A stretch of DNA of 64,000 nt from Rhizopus arrhizus (Eukaryota; Mucoromycota; Mucoromycetes; Mucorales; Rhizopodaceae): positions 806,001 to 870,000 of the forward strand of contig JAKZZE010000010.1 in assembly GCA_024220505.1 (NCBI GenBank). Direction: 5' to 3'. Shown one piece after another: positions 12,000 through 22,490 of this stretch; the stretch's first letter is position 1; each line of letters starts with the position of its first letter. The notes under the pieces are model-generated. The model searched no databases, was not told the origin of the DNA, and saw only the letters and a list, made by a program, of their open reading frames with translations. The position numbers were made by a program, and so were the translations under genes.

Positions 12000-12650
12000 T
12001 GTGTTAATACTTTTTGGGTGTGATTCTTGGTCTCTTCTGCTGTTGATCCCAGCACACAGATATCGTCTAAATAATAGACAAGGCGGATCCCTTGCTGTCG
12101 TAGAGGTTCTATCGCAAATCGCATTATCTTGCTGAACACCCTTGGGCTTACGCTCATCCCGAACGCTAAAGTTTTGTATTGATATACAATCCCTTGGTTC
12201 TGAAAAGTTAGGTATTTCTTTGAGTTGGGGTGAATCGGGGTAACAACATAAGCGTCTTTCAGATTCAGTTTGCAAATAAAATCGTTCTGCTATATCATTT
12301 CCCTTAGAGCTGGAACTCCCTCCATCTTGAAATAGTGGCATTGAATATAATTGTTGATTTGTTGACAATCCAAGATTGGTCGACGCTTTGTTGCTTCTTG
12401 AATTGTGAAAAAGTTGAATAGATAGTCCTTGCTCTGCGTGGGTGATATTTCTATGATCCCTGCAAGAAGGAACTTCTCCACTGCTTCGTTGACTGCTGAC
12501 TGTTCGATCTGGTTCAAGTTGATTCGACGTAATTTCCATGGCGTTGGTTTCTTTACTAGTGGTATTTGATATCCTTCCTTTACTACTGATAAAGGCCATG
12601 GATGTCTTGTGATGGACTGCCATTGTTGAACAAATCGATGTAGTCATCCC
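12000..12650 (-). pseudogene. DIRS reverse transcriptase fragment with one nonsense codon
   Basis: The frame reads through NLNQIEQSAVNEAVEKFL, FFTIQEATKRRPILDC and YFKMEGVPALREMI to a TAG at about 12290-12292. In the same frame it then continues QNDFICKLNLKDAYVV (motif A Asp), AFGMSVSPRVFSK, and YYLDDICVLG (motif C). A single nonsense codon thus separates fingers and palm. The protein ends abruptly at HTQKVLTHSVKYL, before the thumb and RNase H, where the orphan sequence takes over. Enzyme activity is not expected. Confidence 0.85.
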
Positions 12651-13570
12651 TCTGGTGCTATTCCATCTGTTGGAACGCTGTAATTTGCTGTGTAAGTTAT
12701 TGGTTGTTGGAGGTGTTGGAGGTGAGGTTGTTGGTTGTGGTGGAAATTGCTGGTGTAACTGTTCTGTTGATCTCCCCATCTCTGTGGAGTACCCTGACCA
12801 AAAAAAGATCCTCGTAATCCATAGCCTCTTCCGTACCTGAAACCTCTGCCTTCTCGTTGGTTTTCTCTTGAACCAAATTCATTTCTTCTACTACTTCCTC
12901 GGTTTCCACTGGCCTGTTGAACCAGCTTCTGTTCAAATGTAGCTTGATGGAATTTTGTGAGAAATTCATCGCTGTAAGCATTCTTTGTTTTTGAGTCGTC
13001 CTCAGTGGACTCCAAATGTTTGATACTGATTGGGATGTTAAGAGCCTTGTCTGAGTATTCTTTTGCTTCTCTTTCTTGGGCCTTTGCTGTTGCAAGCCCA
13101 AAAATTGCCAAACGCTTGCTTTGCTCCATACATTTCTCGATGATGGTCTTAGCTTCTGCTTGGTTGGCAGCTTCTTCCAGAACGTATTGCAATTGTTCAA
13201 AGATTTCCATTGCCACTCTGGCTTGGAATCTAGTGTTGTCTGTGATCTTATAGATCGTGTTGACAACCATTGTTGTTTCAGTTGAGTGTCGTTTGAGGTA
13301 AGGCAAGATGGTCTTGTTGATTTTTTCTGGTGTTATCCATTCATCCAGTGCATATCGTTGCGTTTCTATCTTGAACTTTCTAAAGTTCTCCTGTAGATGA
13401 TGCGGTGGGGTGTTGGCCAATGCATCAGAGATTTCCACTGGTATTTCAGCTCCAGTGGCTCTCTCTTCTTTCTCGACATCCATTTGTCGAACGGCGTTAC
13501 GGATAATGGCTTCCATCTCACTTTGTGTATATGTTCTTTCATGGCTGTCATTGATGTTGATATCACTCAC
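12644..13570 (-). CDS. DIRS element Gag-like ORF
   Basis: This open frame of 308 residues begins MSDININDSHERTYTQSEME and is uninterrupted. The first two thirds are helical and charged. The last third is Gly/Arg/Asn/Gln-rich (RGFRYGRGYGLRGSFFGQG), consistent with nucleic-acid binding by a retrotransposon Gag. It overlaps the start of the RT region, which runs in another frame, as in DIRS elements where the frames overlap. Assignment rests on position upstream of the RT and on composition, not on a conserved motif. It may still be translatable although the element is broken. Confidence 0.7.
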   Translation of the reverse strand: MSDININDSHERTYTQSEMEAIIRNAVRQMDVEKEERATGAEIPVEISDALANTPPHHLQENFRKFKIETQRYALDEWITPEKINKTILPYLKRHSTETTMVVNTIYKITDNTRFQARVAMEIFEQLQYVLEEAANQAEAKTIIEKCMEQSKRLAIFGLATAKAQEREAKEYSDKALNIPISIKHLESTEDDSKTKNAYSDEFLTKFHQATFEQKLVQQASGNRGSSRRNEFGSRENQREGRGFRYGRGYGLRGSFFGQGTPQRWGDQQNSYTSNFHHNQQPHLQHLQQPITYTANYSVPTDGIAPEG

Positions 13571-13970
13571 AATTTATTCCACGAATGCGCGGCTTTTGGA
13601 GGTATAAAGGGAAAAAGAGAGATTTCAAGTATATTTTATATTTTGTTATATTTTTTAGCTATAAAAGAAAAATAAAGCGCGGCTCTTGGAGCTTGTTACC
13701 ACATTGGAATCCAAGTCGCAGTCAACAAGGATTGTTGAAGGAACGACCAACAATTACAAAACTTTAGTTCACTAAAAAAATTGAAGACGTATATAATTTT
13801 AGGCGGGAGTTTTCTCAGCTATTGATGCTAATCATTCGCTGAAAACATCATTTTTAGGTCAATTTGATTTAACTTATTGTGACATTTCTCTTAGTTCAAA
13901 AGGACAAAATTCCTAGACATAAAGGGCTAATCGTTTTTGGCTTAATGCCATTAGTTTTTGTTTAAACATG

Positions 13971-14460
13971 ATATTTTATTTATTTATGGTCCATTTGAGC
14001 GCTAAAATATACAACAAATAAGTGTCCGCCCGGACCAGTTCAATCCGTTTGGAAGTGAGTGTTAAGAAAAAAAAGCCCTTCTGGTTCAAGAGTAAAAAAT
14101 GAGAAAGGAAAGTAGGATGCATAGAGAGACATACGAAGTTAGTTGAATTGTTTCAGCCATTCAGTTAGTTTTTGGCCATGAGGTGTCTTGCATGGAATGG
14201 TCGTATAGTGTTGTAGTTGATCTAATTCATGGAGAATAGAACATATAACGGGCCATCACCAGGTCCAGGGACATTTATTTTTTGGTTATGGACCTTCAAT
14301 TTTCTCAAAGTGACAAAATTTACCGTTCTCACTGTATCACAGAATGGCTTCATCTTCCCATCTTTATCCTTTTTCCCTTTTTGACTATCAAAAAGGTTTT
14401 TTTTTATCTTCAACCATCTCTTGATCTGACCCGGGCAATACAATAATTTACGTTATTATG
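13971..14460 (-). mobile_element. 5'-truncated LINE 3'-end fragment
   Basis: The block GTCCATTTGAGCG (13990-14002) and the following region (CGGACCAGTTCAAT, then AAAA-GCCCTTCTGGTTCAA) match, with divergence, the 3' end of the large minus-strand LINE at 50.2 kb (GTCCATTTGAGCG, GGACTAGTTCAAT, AATCCTTCGGGATCAA). It lies just beyond the DIRS terminus. No intact coding sequence remains; an open frame at 14222-14443 on the minus strand is at most a relic. Boundaries are approximate. Confidence 0.6.
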
Positions 14461-17082
14461 TGCTCAATTGGGTTATTTTAATTTTCAGATAAATAAAATA
14501 TTCTTTAATCGCATAGTGAAAGCTAATTCATCAACAGTCTGTATCCGTAACATCTAAATGTGCTATTTTCACATGTATTCAGAGTAACCAAAAGTGCACA
14601 GAAGCTGATTCATCGGCCATCGGAACGGAGAGGAAAATCATTTTAGATGCTCCGAATTTCTTTTTCGTAATGACCTATAAAGGTTATGTAAATAATGATT
14701 TATAGAATACTCAGTTGACATATGTAAATCATATGGTAAATCCTTTGATACTTCGTTTATTTCTTCTACTTTTGCTAAACAAAGTAGAGTAAAAATGAAA
14801 ATAAAAATAGATACTCAAGAAATAAGCAATAAAGTATACAAAAGAAGAAAAAAGATCAAGTTCTCTCTTCTTTTTTATTTTCAGTTTACTGTAATATTCA
14901 TATGTGTGTACCTGATTCCTTGCAAGTGCTACAAATAAACCTTGGGCACTTTATAAATTTTTCTTATCAAAATAAACATGCCAACAGAATAACACAGACG
15001 ATAGTACAAGATTTCCTAAGTTAGTGACTGTTTATAGCAAGGTCCGTTTAAACACTCATGATTGAAAAGCAAAGGGAAATAAGGACATCAAGTGTAACTT
15101 TATACCAAGAAAAGTAAAAGTAACGGTAAAAAAGAAAGACACGCCTATCACTATTATAAAAAAGAAAAGATGAGATCAAATAAGCTTTTATTATTATTAT
15201 TATTATTATTCAATGCAATGTGGTTGACATCAAGGTGACACTTAAACTAAAAGTTACATTAGCATGAAACAGACCATACCGCTCTGAGCAAGAAAAAGGA
15301 CTATGATCCAAGTGAATAAAGAACTTACAAAAAAACTTGATGGATATCATTGAAAGCAAAGACCCTATTGTATGAATTAGGTTAGTCAGACAGTAAGAAG
15401 GATGAATATCAAAATTATCCGACATACATCCTACTGTAAGCATTCTTAAAACCCAACTCCTTTCAACTTTATTCCTATTATCAGTGATAGCTTCATGCTA
15501 ACTGTACAGTAGACTTGAATAGCACATCACAAGAGATCACATTTCTTTGCTTTTCAACAGCTATCAAAAAGCATGCTTTGAATTCAATCGATATTGGGAA
15601 AGAAATCAATAGATCAAAGCCAAATAAATATTCTCAAATAGATTTTTTTGTTTTACCTTGTTTATGAATTTATTAGACAGTAATTATTTATCAACTGTGA
15701 CAATAGATAAAGATAATCTTATTCTTTGAATTTCCAAGCAAAATATGTTCCAAATAATACAACTAAAGATGAAATGCATGTCAAACTGAAAACAAAAGAA
15801 GAAATTTCCAACTTGAACTTATAATCAAGTTTGAAAGAGTCGAAACTGGTAGTGATTCAATCATTATAGAGAAGTATGTTTACAGAAAGATATAAAACTA
15901 GTTTCAATCAACCTGGTGGGCATTTCGAAAGCATTGGGCAGCGGGTTTTGTTGATACTTAATCGTACATGTGTGTTTATGAAAAGCAGACAGAAGCTGCA
16001 TACTGGCAGAAAACAGGCAAAAGAAGACCATCATGTTTCAATAAAGCAATTATATTCAGCTGAATTTACACATAATCACAAGTTTACATGGTGAAAAAAG
16101 AAATCACGTTCAACCAAGTAAATGTGTACAACAATAAAGGTAACCTAGGCTACCTCTTATATCCAGTATGAGTTCTCAAAAATAAAAAGAATCAAACCAT
16201 AAAGAATATAATCTTAACAATCGTCAGCACTAGACTTTATATGTTAATCGGTTTATCAGCACATGAAAAAAGAAAAAGTGGCTAGCCAACTAAAATCTTT
16301 AGTAAAAAAAAAAAAGATATTAATATAGAAGCAGTGATATGTGGTACTTTATCAACAGAGAAGTGACGACTCAGCTTGGTATGAACAGTAGTCTTAGGTA
16401 TACATCTATCATTGAATGAGAGTAAACAAAAACAGTTCATAAAAATGTCAAACAGTTAGATCCTGTTGTGTTTCCTTACTATTTCAATTATAACCGACTA
16501 GGGTTTTCTGTGTGAAAATAGTTTTTTTTTTCTTTTTAATACTTTTAGTAAATGAAATGACGATATATGTCAAAAGCTTAAAAAAATGATGAACTCAAAA
16601 CAAAACAGCAACCGACAAAAGAGAACTGATTTCTATTTTAGTTAGCTTCACTGACATTCGTCACCAAAAAAAATTCCAAAACATTTTATTCCGCGTGTAA
16701 CATGGATCAAGTGTAATATGTCACTTTTTTTTTTCTATATGCATTCTGTGATATACAACTTGAAAAAAAAAAAAATTTAAGGAGACGAATAAAAAAAAAT
16801 AAACTTTTTTTTATTATCATCAAGAAAGATTTCCTATTTTATAAAGATGTACGCTAAAGTTGCGGAAATTTCGGAAACTAAGCACCATTGACAAGCTTGT
16901 ACAACAGTTGAACCGACATCTTTTCATCGTTACAGAGTTTATTATTACAAAAAATTAAGAAATAGAGTTATTATCTGTGCACTATATATTTGTGTCTGGG
17001 TGGCTTACCCTTATTTCATCATAAATAAATAAAAAAGAAGGATCTTTTTCTCTTTTTTTTTTCTTTTTTCTTTCTCAATTCT
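14461..17082. other. AT-rich intergenic region, about 2.6 kb
   Basis: No convincing gene. It contains a (TTA)n-like microsatellite at about 15187-15211, several poly(A)/poly(T) runs, and, close to the right end, the bHLH promoter with a pyrimidine-rich stretch (17045-17075) just before the ATG. Open frames at 15210-15443 (minus) and 15876-16094 (plus) look random. Confidence 0.5.
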
Positions 17083-17922
17083 ATGAACTCGTCCCAATCC
17101 TTCTGTCAGTACGACTACGACAACAATCAATCTATAAACCAATTACAACAAATGGAACTTGATAGAATTCATCAAGTTCAACAACAAGCCGTCTTACAAA
17201 GACATATGGCTTTATTTCGTCAACAAAGTAAAAACGAAAAGAAAGGACAAGTAGCAATTACTTATGCATTTTACTAGTGCTCTATTGTCAGCAATCTTGT
17301 TTACCATCACAAGAATCTCTTTATAACAATGACTTTATGTCAGTGAGTGATAATGATTCATATCAAAAGTAAGCCCACATATAGCATTGACATGTGCCTT
17401 TTTAATGACTTTCTTATAGTGTAAACATGACGGATAATAATCATATTCCTACCAAAATAGAAAAAGCATTGAAACGAGCTGAACACAATGCTATCGAACG
17501 AGAGCGACGGGAAAAGTTAAACAACAAGTATCAGCAACTCGCCCTTTCTTTGCCCAACCTTCAAAATGATCGTAGACCTTCAAAAGGTACTATTCTTGAA
17601 CGTACTCTTGAATATGGTAAATTATATCAATCTTTACTCTTTTTCTTTACAACTAACAATGACTATAGTCAAAATGACTGTTCAAAAAGAAAATATGCTT
17701 AAGCATGAGATTGATCAATTACGTAAAGCCAATCATACCTTATACTCACAAATGGCAGCATTTGTAAGCGATGATGATACTGATGACGATGATATTGTTG
17801 AAACTCCTGAAGACGCATTCAGTTGCAAGTCTTTACCTTCTTTTTGTGATGCTCCCCTCTTCCATTCATTTGAAAAACAAGACAAAAAGAAAATGATATG
17901 CTCTCAAGTCTGCATTGCTTAA
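17083..17922 (+). CDS. bHLH (leucine-zipper-like) transcription factor
   Basis: Four exons (17083-17227, 17278-17368, 17420-17616, 17669-17922) join in phase to 228 residues. The N-terminus is Gln-rich (VQQQAVLQRHMALFRQQ). The basic region, EHNAIERERREKLN at about residues 100-113, has the His/Glu/Arg triad of E-box (CACGTG) binders. Helix 1, a loop with Pro-Ser-Lys-Gly and helix 2 (ILERTLEYVKMTVQKE) follow. Helix 2 runs into a heptad of Leu/Met (ENMLKHEIDQLRKANHTL), so a short zipper is likely. A very acidic stretch (DDDTDDDD) near residue 180 may be an activation surface. The internal start at 17427 seen in unspliced DNA is rejected because it loses the N-terminus. The target pathway cannot be told. 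Confidence 0.87.
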
Positions 17923-18337
17923 ACTTGAATTAGATTCCTCATATCTATTCATGAACCAAAGCAGATTTTTTTTTGTCAAACAAACCCTTATTTCTTCATA
18001 CTCACTCCTTTCACTTTTGTTATTATGCCTTGTATTTAGCAGTTCTTTTATATGTGGTAATATATGTAATCACACACACACACACGCACACTATATAAAT
18101 TCATGTAAATACTCCCTTCTCATTCCCTTTTCTTTCCTTCTCATCTATATATAAGCCATATGGGAATTAATAAAGAAAACGTTTAATTTATTATGAATAA
18201 AAAAAAAATCTTGTTGTACAGAAAAAACAACATGAGGAAATAGTATGTGGCTCTTCGGGTAGCACATACACAGACAGACAGATTTTTCTATAGTAAGTTT
18301 AGCAAACGAAAGAGAAAGTAACACATTCAAAAGTTTA
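17923..18337. other. Convergent intergenic region between bHLH and RhoGAP genes
   Basis: Both neighbours end here. It contains a (CA)n run near 18071-18090 and AATAAA-type signals on both strands (for example near 18168). No gene is seen. Confidence 0.6.
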
Positions 18338-20617
18338 TTAATCGTCATCGAGAAAGAATGAATCTAAACTTGCCAATTCTTCTGCTAAATCTTCTTTCAT
18401 TGAATAATTGGGTGGGGTTGAATTCATGGTGGATTCTGAAGTCACCTCGTCTGGATCTTCAAACAGTGTGCTCGAGGAAGATATCAAGTGTCCAGCCAAG
18501 TGCCGAGTTCTTCTCTTTGGAGATGAGTCAAAACTATCTATGGATGAAGACGAACTATCGCCGACAATGATCGATCTTCTATTTGAGTTTTCTTCTTGTG
18601 CCTTTATGGCTTCTTCGGTAAATATAGAAGGGTAGTGATCAATTAAATCTTGAATCAATCTTTGAGGATGTCGTTCAAACGTGCTGACTTTGGACTCTGT
18701 CTGAGGGCGTAGCAGAATGTGACTTAACGTTTGGGCCAATGACCTTGAGACTGTAGGATTTTTTATCAGTCTATTTATAACATTAGCTAAAAAAAGAAAC
18801 GGTTACTGAACGTGCTCGTAATTTACCCGTGAAAATGAGAAAAGAGCAATCTGGAGACATGATAATTTGCAGAAGGCAAAGTGGTTAATAATTTACTAAT
18901 TGATGTCAGTCGACTCTCCTTATCTTGATTCTCTAATGATACATTATGATTAGCAACTAAAAAAAAAAAAAAGAAAAAAAAAAACCTTACGATTTGAATA
19001 TAATATTTTACACGGTTCATAAAGCTCAAATGTAAATAAACAATCAGGCAACTCCATCAAGTAGAGTTTAATGAGAGAAACAATGAGTAAGGTATCGTAG
19101 CTTTGGAGCAACTCGATTGCTATATGTGGGTATCGCTGATTTATTTCTTCTCTTGCAGCATGAACTCTGTTCAGAGGTAAAGCTAAAGACCATATATGCT
19201 TCTTTTCTATATATCATGTCAGTGAGTATAAAAAGGGCTGAGATATAGACAGTATAAACCTTTATCATCTAATTCGGAAAGGCCTACATGAGAAAGTTAG
19301 AAAATGGTTTGCTCACGTATAAATTTATTTTACCAGATTCGATGGCTGCTATTCCTTTGGAGATAAACTGAGGAACCAAAGTACCCTCTGTTCTAGTAAT
19401 CTCATCCAATGGCACACCAAACAATTGATGATGCGCTGTTCCATAAAAGTAATTTTCATAGAGAATAGGACGAGGTACAAATTGCCCTGTTCTGTGCTGC
19501 TCAACAATGATCTGAACATCTTTATCCGGCTTTAATGTTTCTTGATAAAGCATCATGTTATCCACCGTTTCTTTATATCTTGGTATCGTGTTTGATAATG
19601 AGGCTGCTAAACAGATAAACACTTTACTGTACTTTTAGTCTTTTATCTCTAACCAAACATTATCTATGTACCTTGTTTTAAAGTCTCTATCCTTTCCAAT
19701 TCTAATTTTCCCATCTCTTCATAATGCAAAAGTAACTCTTCCTCTATTCGTGTACGCATCTTATCCACTTGAATAACCACATCTTTATATGCTTTATCTG
19801 CCACCAACATCTCCTTCACAAAGACCTCCAAGTGCTGTCCTCGTTTAAAGAATCCAGAGAAGCCTTTGTTAGCTGAACTTGTCTGTGTTATTGTTACTGT
19901 TATGACCTTTTCAAACCTATCCTGTCCTGTCTGTCGAATGAAATTCAATCCAATCAAATCATGTAAAACCGATGGTAACTGATCCTCGGCCTTTAACCAA
20001 GCTGTAATGGCGTCTTTATTAAAAGTCATCTCTGGGAAGCGTTTTAACCATTCCTCAACTCCAAATCGCTCATGAAACACACGTGTACCCAACTTGATCA
20101 CATTCAATCGATAGTTTGGTTGAATTGACACGAGTGCTTTGCATTTGGCCTGGTAAGCCAATTTGGTTTGATCGAGTTGTTTGACAAGTGATTCGAATTG
20201 GTTCATTTGTGTCTTCATTGTCTGTTTTGAATTTTGTATATGACGATTGTACCTGTTTGCGAATCGTTGGAGAGGGTCAAGAGCGGTCGTGTGAAGGTTG
20301 TCAGCACGTGCAAAGTGTTCCTTGGCCGACGCTTCACTCTCAGCGCAAACAACGTGAAAGCAACGGGAAAGACCTGTTAGTGCTTCTTCATCTTGTGGTG
20401 GCTTTAGTTTAGTTAGTGTGGTTCCATAAGATCGCTCGGCATCAATACGCTGCTGGATATAGTTCATAATGTTCTTATTTTCAGATATAGATTGGTTCAA
20501 TTTTTTATGTAATACTTCAAACCCAATTTTAAAATTAGGATATGGATCAATGGATGCCGTAGGTGACCAAAAGCTGGTTTGAAAGACATGATGTTGATTT
20601 GTAGCGGTAGTGGGCAT
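18338..20617 (-). CDS. F-BAR / DEP / RhoGAP protein (Rgd2-like)
   Basis: This architecture belongs to the fungal Rgd2/Rga7-9 group, membrane-bending Rho/Cdc42 regulators of polarity and cytokinesis. Exon 1 (20617-19672) encodes an FCH/F-BAR N-terminus (MPTTATNQHHVFQTSFW, then KIGFEVLHKKLNQ and QRIDAERSYGTTL), a DEP-like insert around residues 190-235 (FGVEEWLKRF, then LIGLNFIRQTGQDRF), and the rest of the coiled coil. Later exons (19606-19334, 19283-19260, 19206-18991, 18956-18827, 18786-18338) encode the RhoGAP part: GVPLDEI, VPQFISKGIAAIESG, LLIVSLIKLYLMELPDCL and LPSANYHVSRLLFSHFH. The usual arginine-finger block (G-x-x-R-x-S-G) is not visible. The tail is Ser-rich and acidic. The exon 5/6 junction is one nucleotide out of phase with every GT-AG choice I tried. 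Confidence 0.82.
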
Positions 20618-20844
20618 ATTAAAGAAGAAGGAAAAAAGAAAAATTAAAAAAATCGTGCCTTTTTATTATTTAAACATATAATAGTTCATGTAAATGGATT
20701 TCTATTTTGAGAGTAAAAAAATGTGTTTGAATGTTACCTAAATATAATATAGCAAAAAATACATAAAAAATCGACATATAAAAGTTAAGAAAAGGGAGGG
20801 AAATGCAAAAATAGGGGGACCATAAAAGTAAAAAAGAAGAAAAA

Positions 20845-21051
20845 TTATTGTTCACTGCTAAAACTGTGAGTTCTTGAGCTTTTTTTTTTGTTTGATGGTT
20901 CAGAGATATTCTCTGGATCCAGTGGGTGCTTAGTGCTTATTAAACTAGGGTTATTCTTTGTAGACAGCGGTGTTTCATTGAATTCAACGGGTATTATGCC
21001 TCTCAGCATTTGCTGTGATCGATATTGTTGCGATGGTTGATGTCCTGTTTG

Positions 21052-21090
<39 letters not shown>

Positions 21091-22490
21091 TTGTCGATAA
21101 TGCTCAACATCTTGATAATCATTAGTAGCAGGTTGATGAGCAAATGATCTTTGAGACCTTCTTCTCAAAAGACTATTGTAAGGTATAGTATCCTTATCAC
21201 CGCTATCATTTGAACTTCCTGAACTACTGTTACTTGTACTATTTCCATTAATGCTTCTATCTCCAAGGCTTCCACTAAAAAAGGAAAGTAGATGGAAATG
21301 TAAGAAGAAAAATGAATATTCTTTAACTTTACTATGTATGGAAATGTACCTTCTAGGAGATATCTGGTTGGCTCTTCTCTTTATTTTTTCGTTTAATTGA
21401 TCGCCCGATGATTGCTTTAATTCAAAGTCTTTCAAGTATGATTGGTACTGCCTGTATTTGTCCGTCTGCCTGTACTCTTTCAATGCTACCAAGTATTCGT
21501 CTTTGGCACGCATGGCCATTCTTTCATAGGCTTGTCTTTCACCTTCATCTAAAGCCTTCCACTGGTCACCAATGATCTTCGATACCTCTTCAAATGGCAG
21601 CCTTTGATCTTTTAACCTTGTTCGAATATCACTCGAAAACATGATATATGCTGACATGGGTCTGATTGGTGCATTTCTATCCTTTTTTGGACGTTTGCGA
21701 TATTTCCTTTTGGGAGCAGTCGTATCACTTTGCACAGAGCCATTGTCTTCATTGGATGATATGCATAGCATTGAATTATAGTTACTAGCGCTGGCCATAG
21801 AAACATTTTCATTTGAGCTGTTAGCACTGCTGTCATTACAACTGTATGAATTGTTATCATGATTAGGAGTAGGTGAGACAAATCGGTTATTGGAAAGAGA
21901 GCCAGAATTGTTGCTACTACTATTTCCATTTGTGTTACTAAGACCCAATCCACTGTTCATACTGTGAGGACTAGCTAGACCAGTGATGAAAGCTTCGTAA
22001 CTATTATTATTGCCGTAATTTGGCTTGGAACTATACGTTTTTAATGAGGAGGATTCAAGAGGGTATTCTAGAATAGGGAGGTAAGTCGATGACATCATAC
22101 AGCATCTTAAACTTTACTTGATCCCATTATATTTGTAGTAAGTGGTTGATCTCGAGGAATGCCTTTGGCAGTAGCAATTTCTCTTTGTATTAACTATAAA
22201 TGTCCACCTTTAGTTTCTATCTTCTCTTTTGGCTAATAATAATTACCCTTCTGTGACCACGTTTTACATTCATAACAGTCATATCTTCTTCAGTGATTTC
22301 TAGAATCTGTATAGAACATGTCAATACAAACCTTATTTGATTTTTTTTTTCTTACCGAAGCAACAGAATCGAACCCTTCAAAGATAAATTTTTCGTAGTA
22401 TTGGCTTAAATTACAATGTTGTAAAAACTCTCTTACAGTTTGATAGCTTGAATTATTGGCATCATATGCTTGTCGCTGTAACGATTGCAT
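20845..22490 (-). CDS. SAM-domain plus HMG-box protein
   Basis: Five exons (22490-22356, 22306-22247, 22193-22118, 22067-21350, 21274-20845) join in phase to 472 residues. A SAM domain spans about residues 15-75 (VREFLQHCNLSQYYEKF, FDSVASILEITEEDM, KRGHRRLIQREI). A long Asn/Ser-rich linker follows, then a basic KRKYRKRPKKDRN lead into an HMG box at about residues 217-290 (RPMSAYIMFSS, IIGDQWKALDEGERQAYE). Near residues 390-405 is a poly-Gln tract encoded by CAG repeats. It is probably a nuclear DNA-binding regulator that oligomerises or binds partners through SAM. The intron 21275-21349 is 75 nt, in frame and open, so it could also be retained. An apparent Met start at 22098 lies in an intron and would remove the SAM domain. 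Confidence 0.85.
21052..21090 (-). repeat. CAG/CTG microsatellite encoding poly-Gln
   Basis: A run of TTG/CTG triplets on the plus strand (CAA/CAG on the coding strand) gives about 13 to 15 consecutive Gln within the SAM-HMG protein. Length variation between strains is expected for such a run. Confidence 0.85.

Larger units (their letters stand above)
11996..13760 (-). mobile_element. Truncated DIRS-type (tyrosine-recombinase) retrotransposon
   Basis: On the minus strand the order is a terminal region (about 13760-13571), a Gag-like frame (13570-12644) and a reverse transcriptase that breaks off near 12000. Terminal sequence with the block AAATAAAGCGCGGCT recurs in the mini-element at 45.4-45.7 kb. 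The RT has the DIRS-type blocks TKRRPILDCQQINNYI, KMEGVPALRE, LNLKDAYVV, AFGMSVSPRVFSKIMRFAIE and the catalytic YYLDD. RNase H, methyltransferase and tyrosine recombinase parts are absent, and the 3' side continues into an orphan-gene sequence. The element is therefore a dead, 3'-truncated copy. Confidence 0.85.

Noticed and set aside
11997..12779. 260-codon minus-strand open frame overlapping DIRS Gag and RT
   Set aside because: It is out of frame with the recognisable RT blocks and has biased, motif-free sequence; a shadow of the coding frames.
15210..15443. 77-codon minus-strand open frame
   Set aside because: No similarity or context; lies in non-coding AT-rich DNA.
16860..16885. Heat-shock-element-like GAAATTTCGGAAA upstream of the bHLH gene
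   Set aside because: The third pentamer is imperfect and a single match in AT-rich DNA is weak evidence.
22045..22098. Met start for the HMG-box protein at 22098
   Set aside because: It lies in an intron; splicing from upstream exons restores a SAM domain in phase, so the true start is at 22490.
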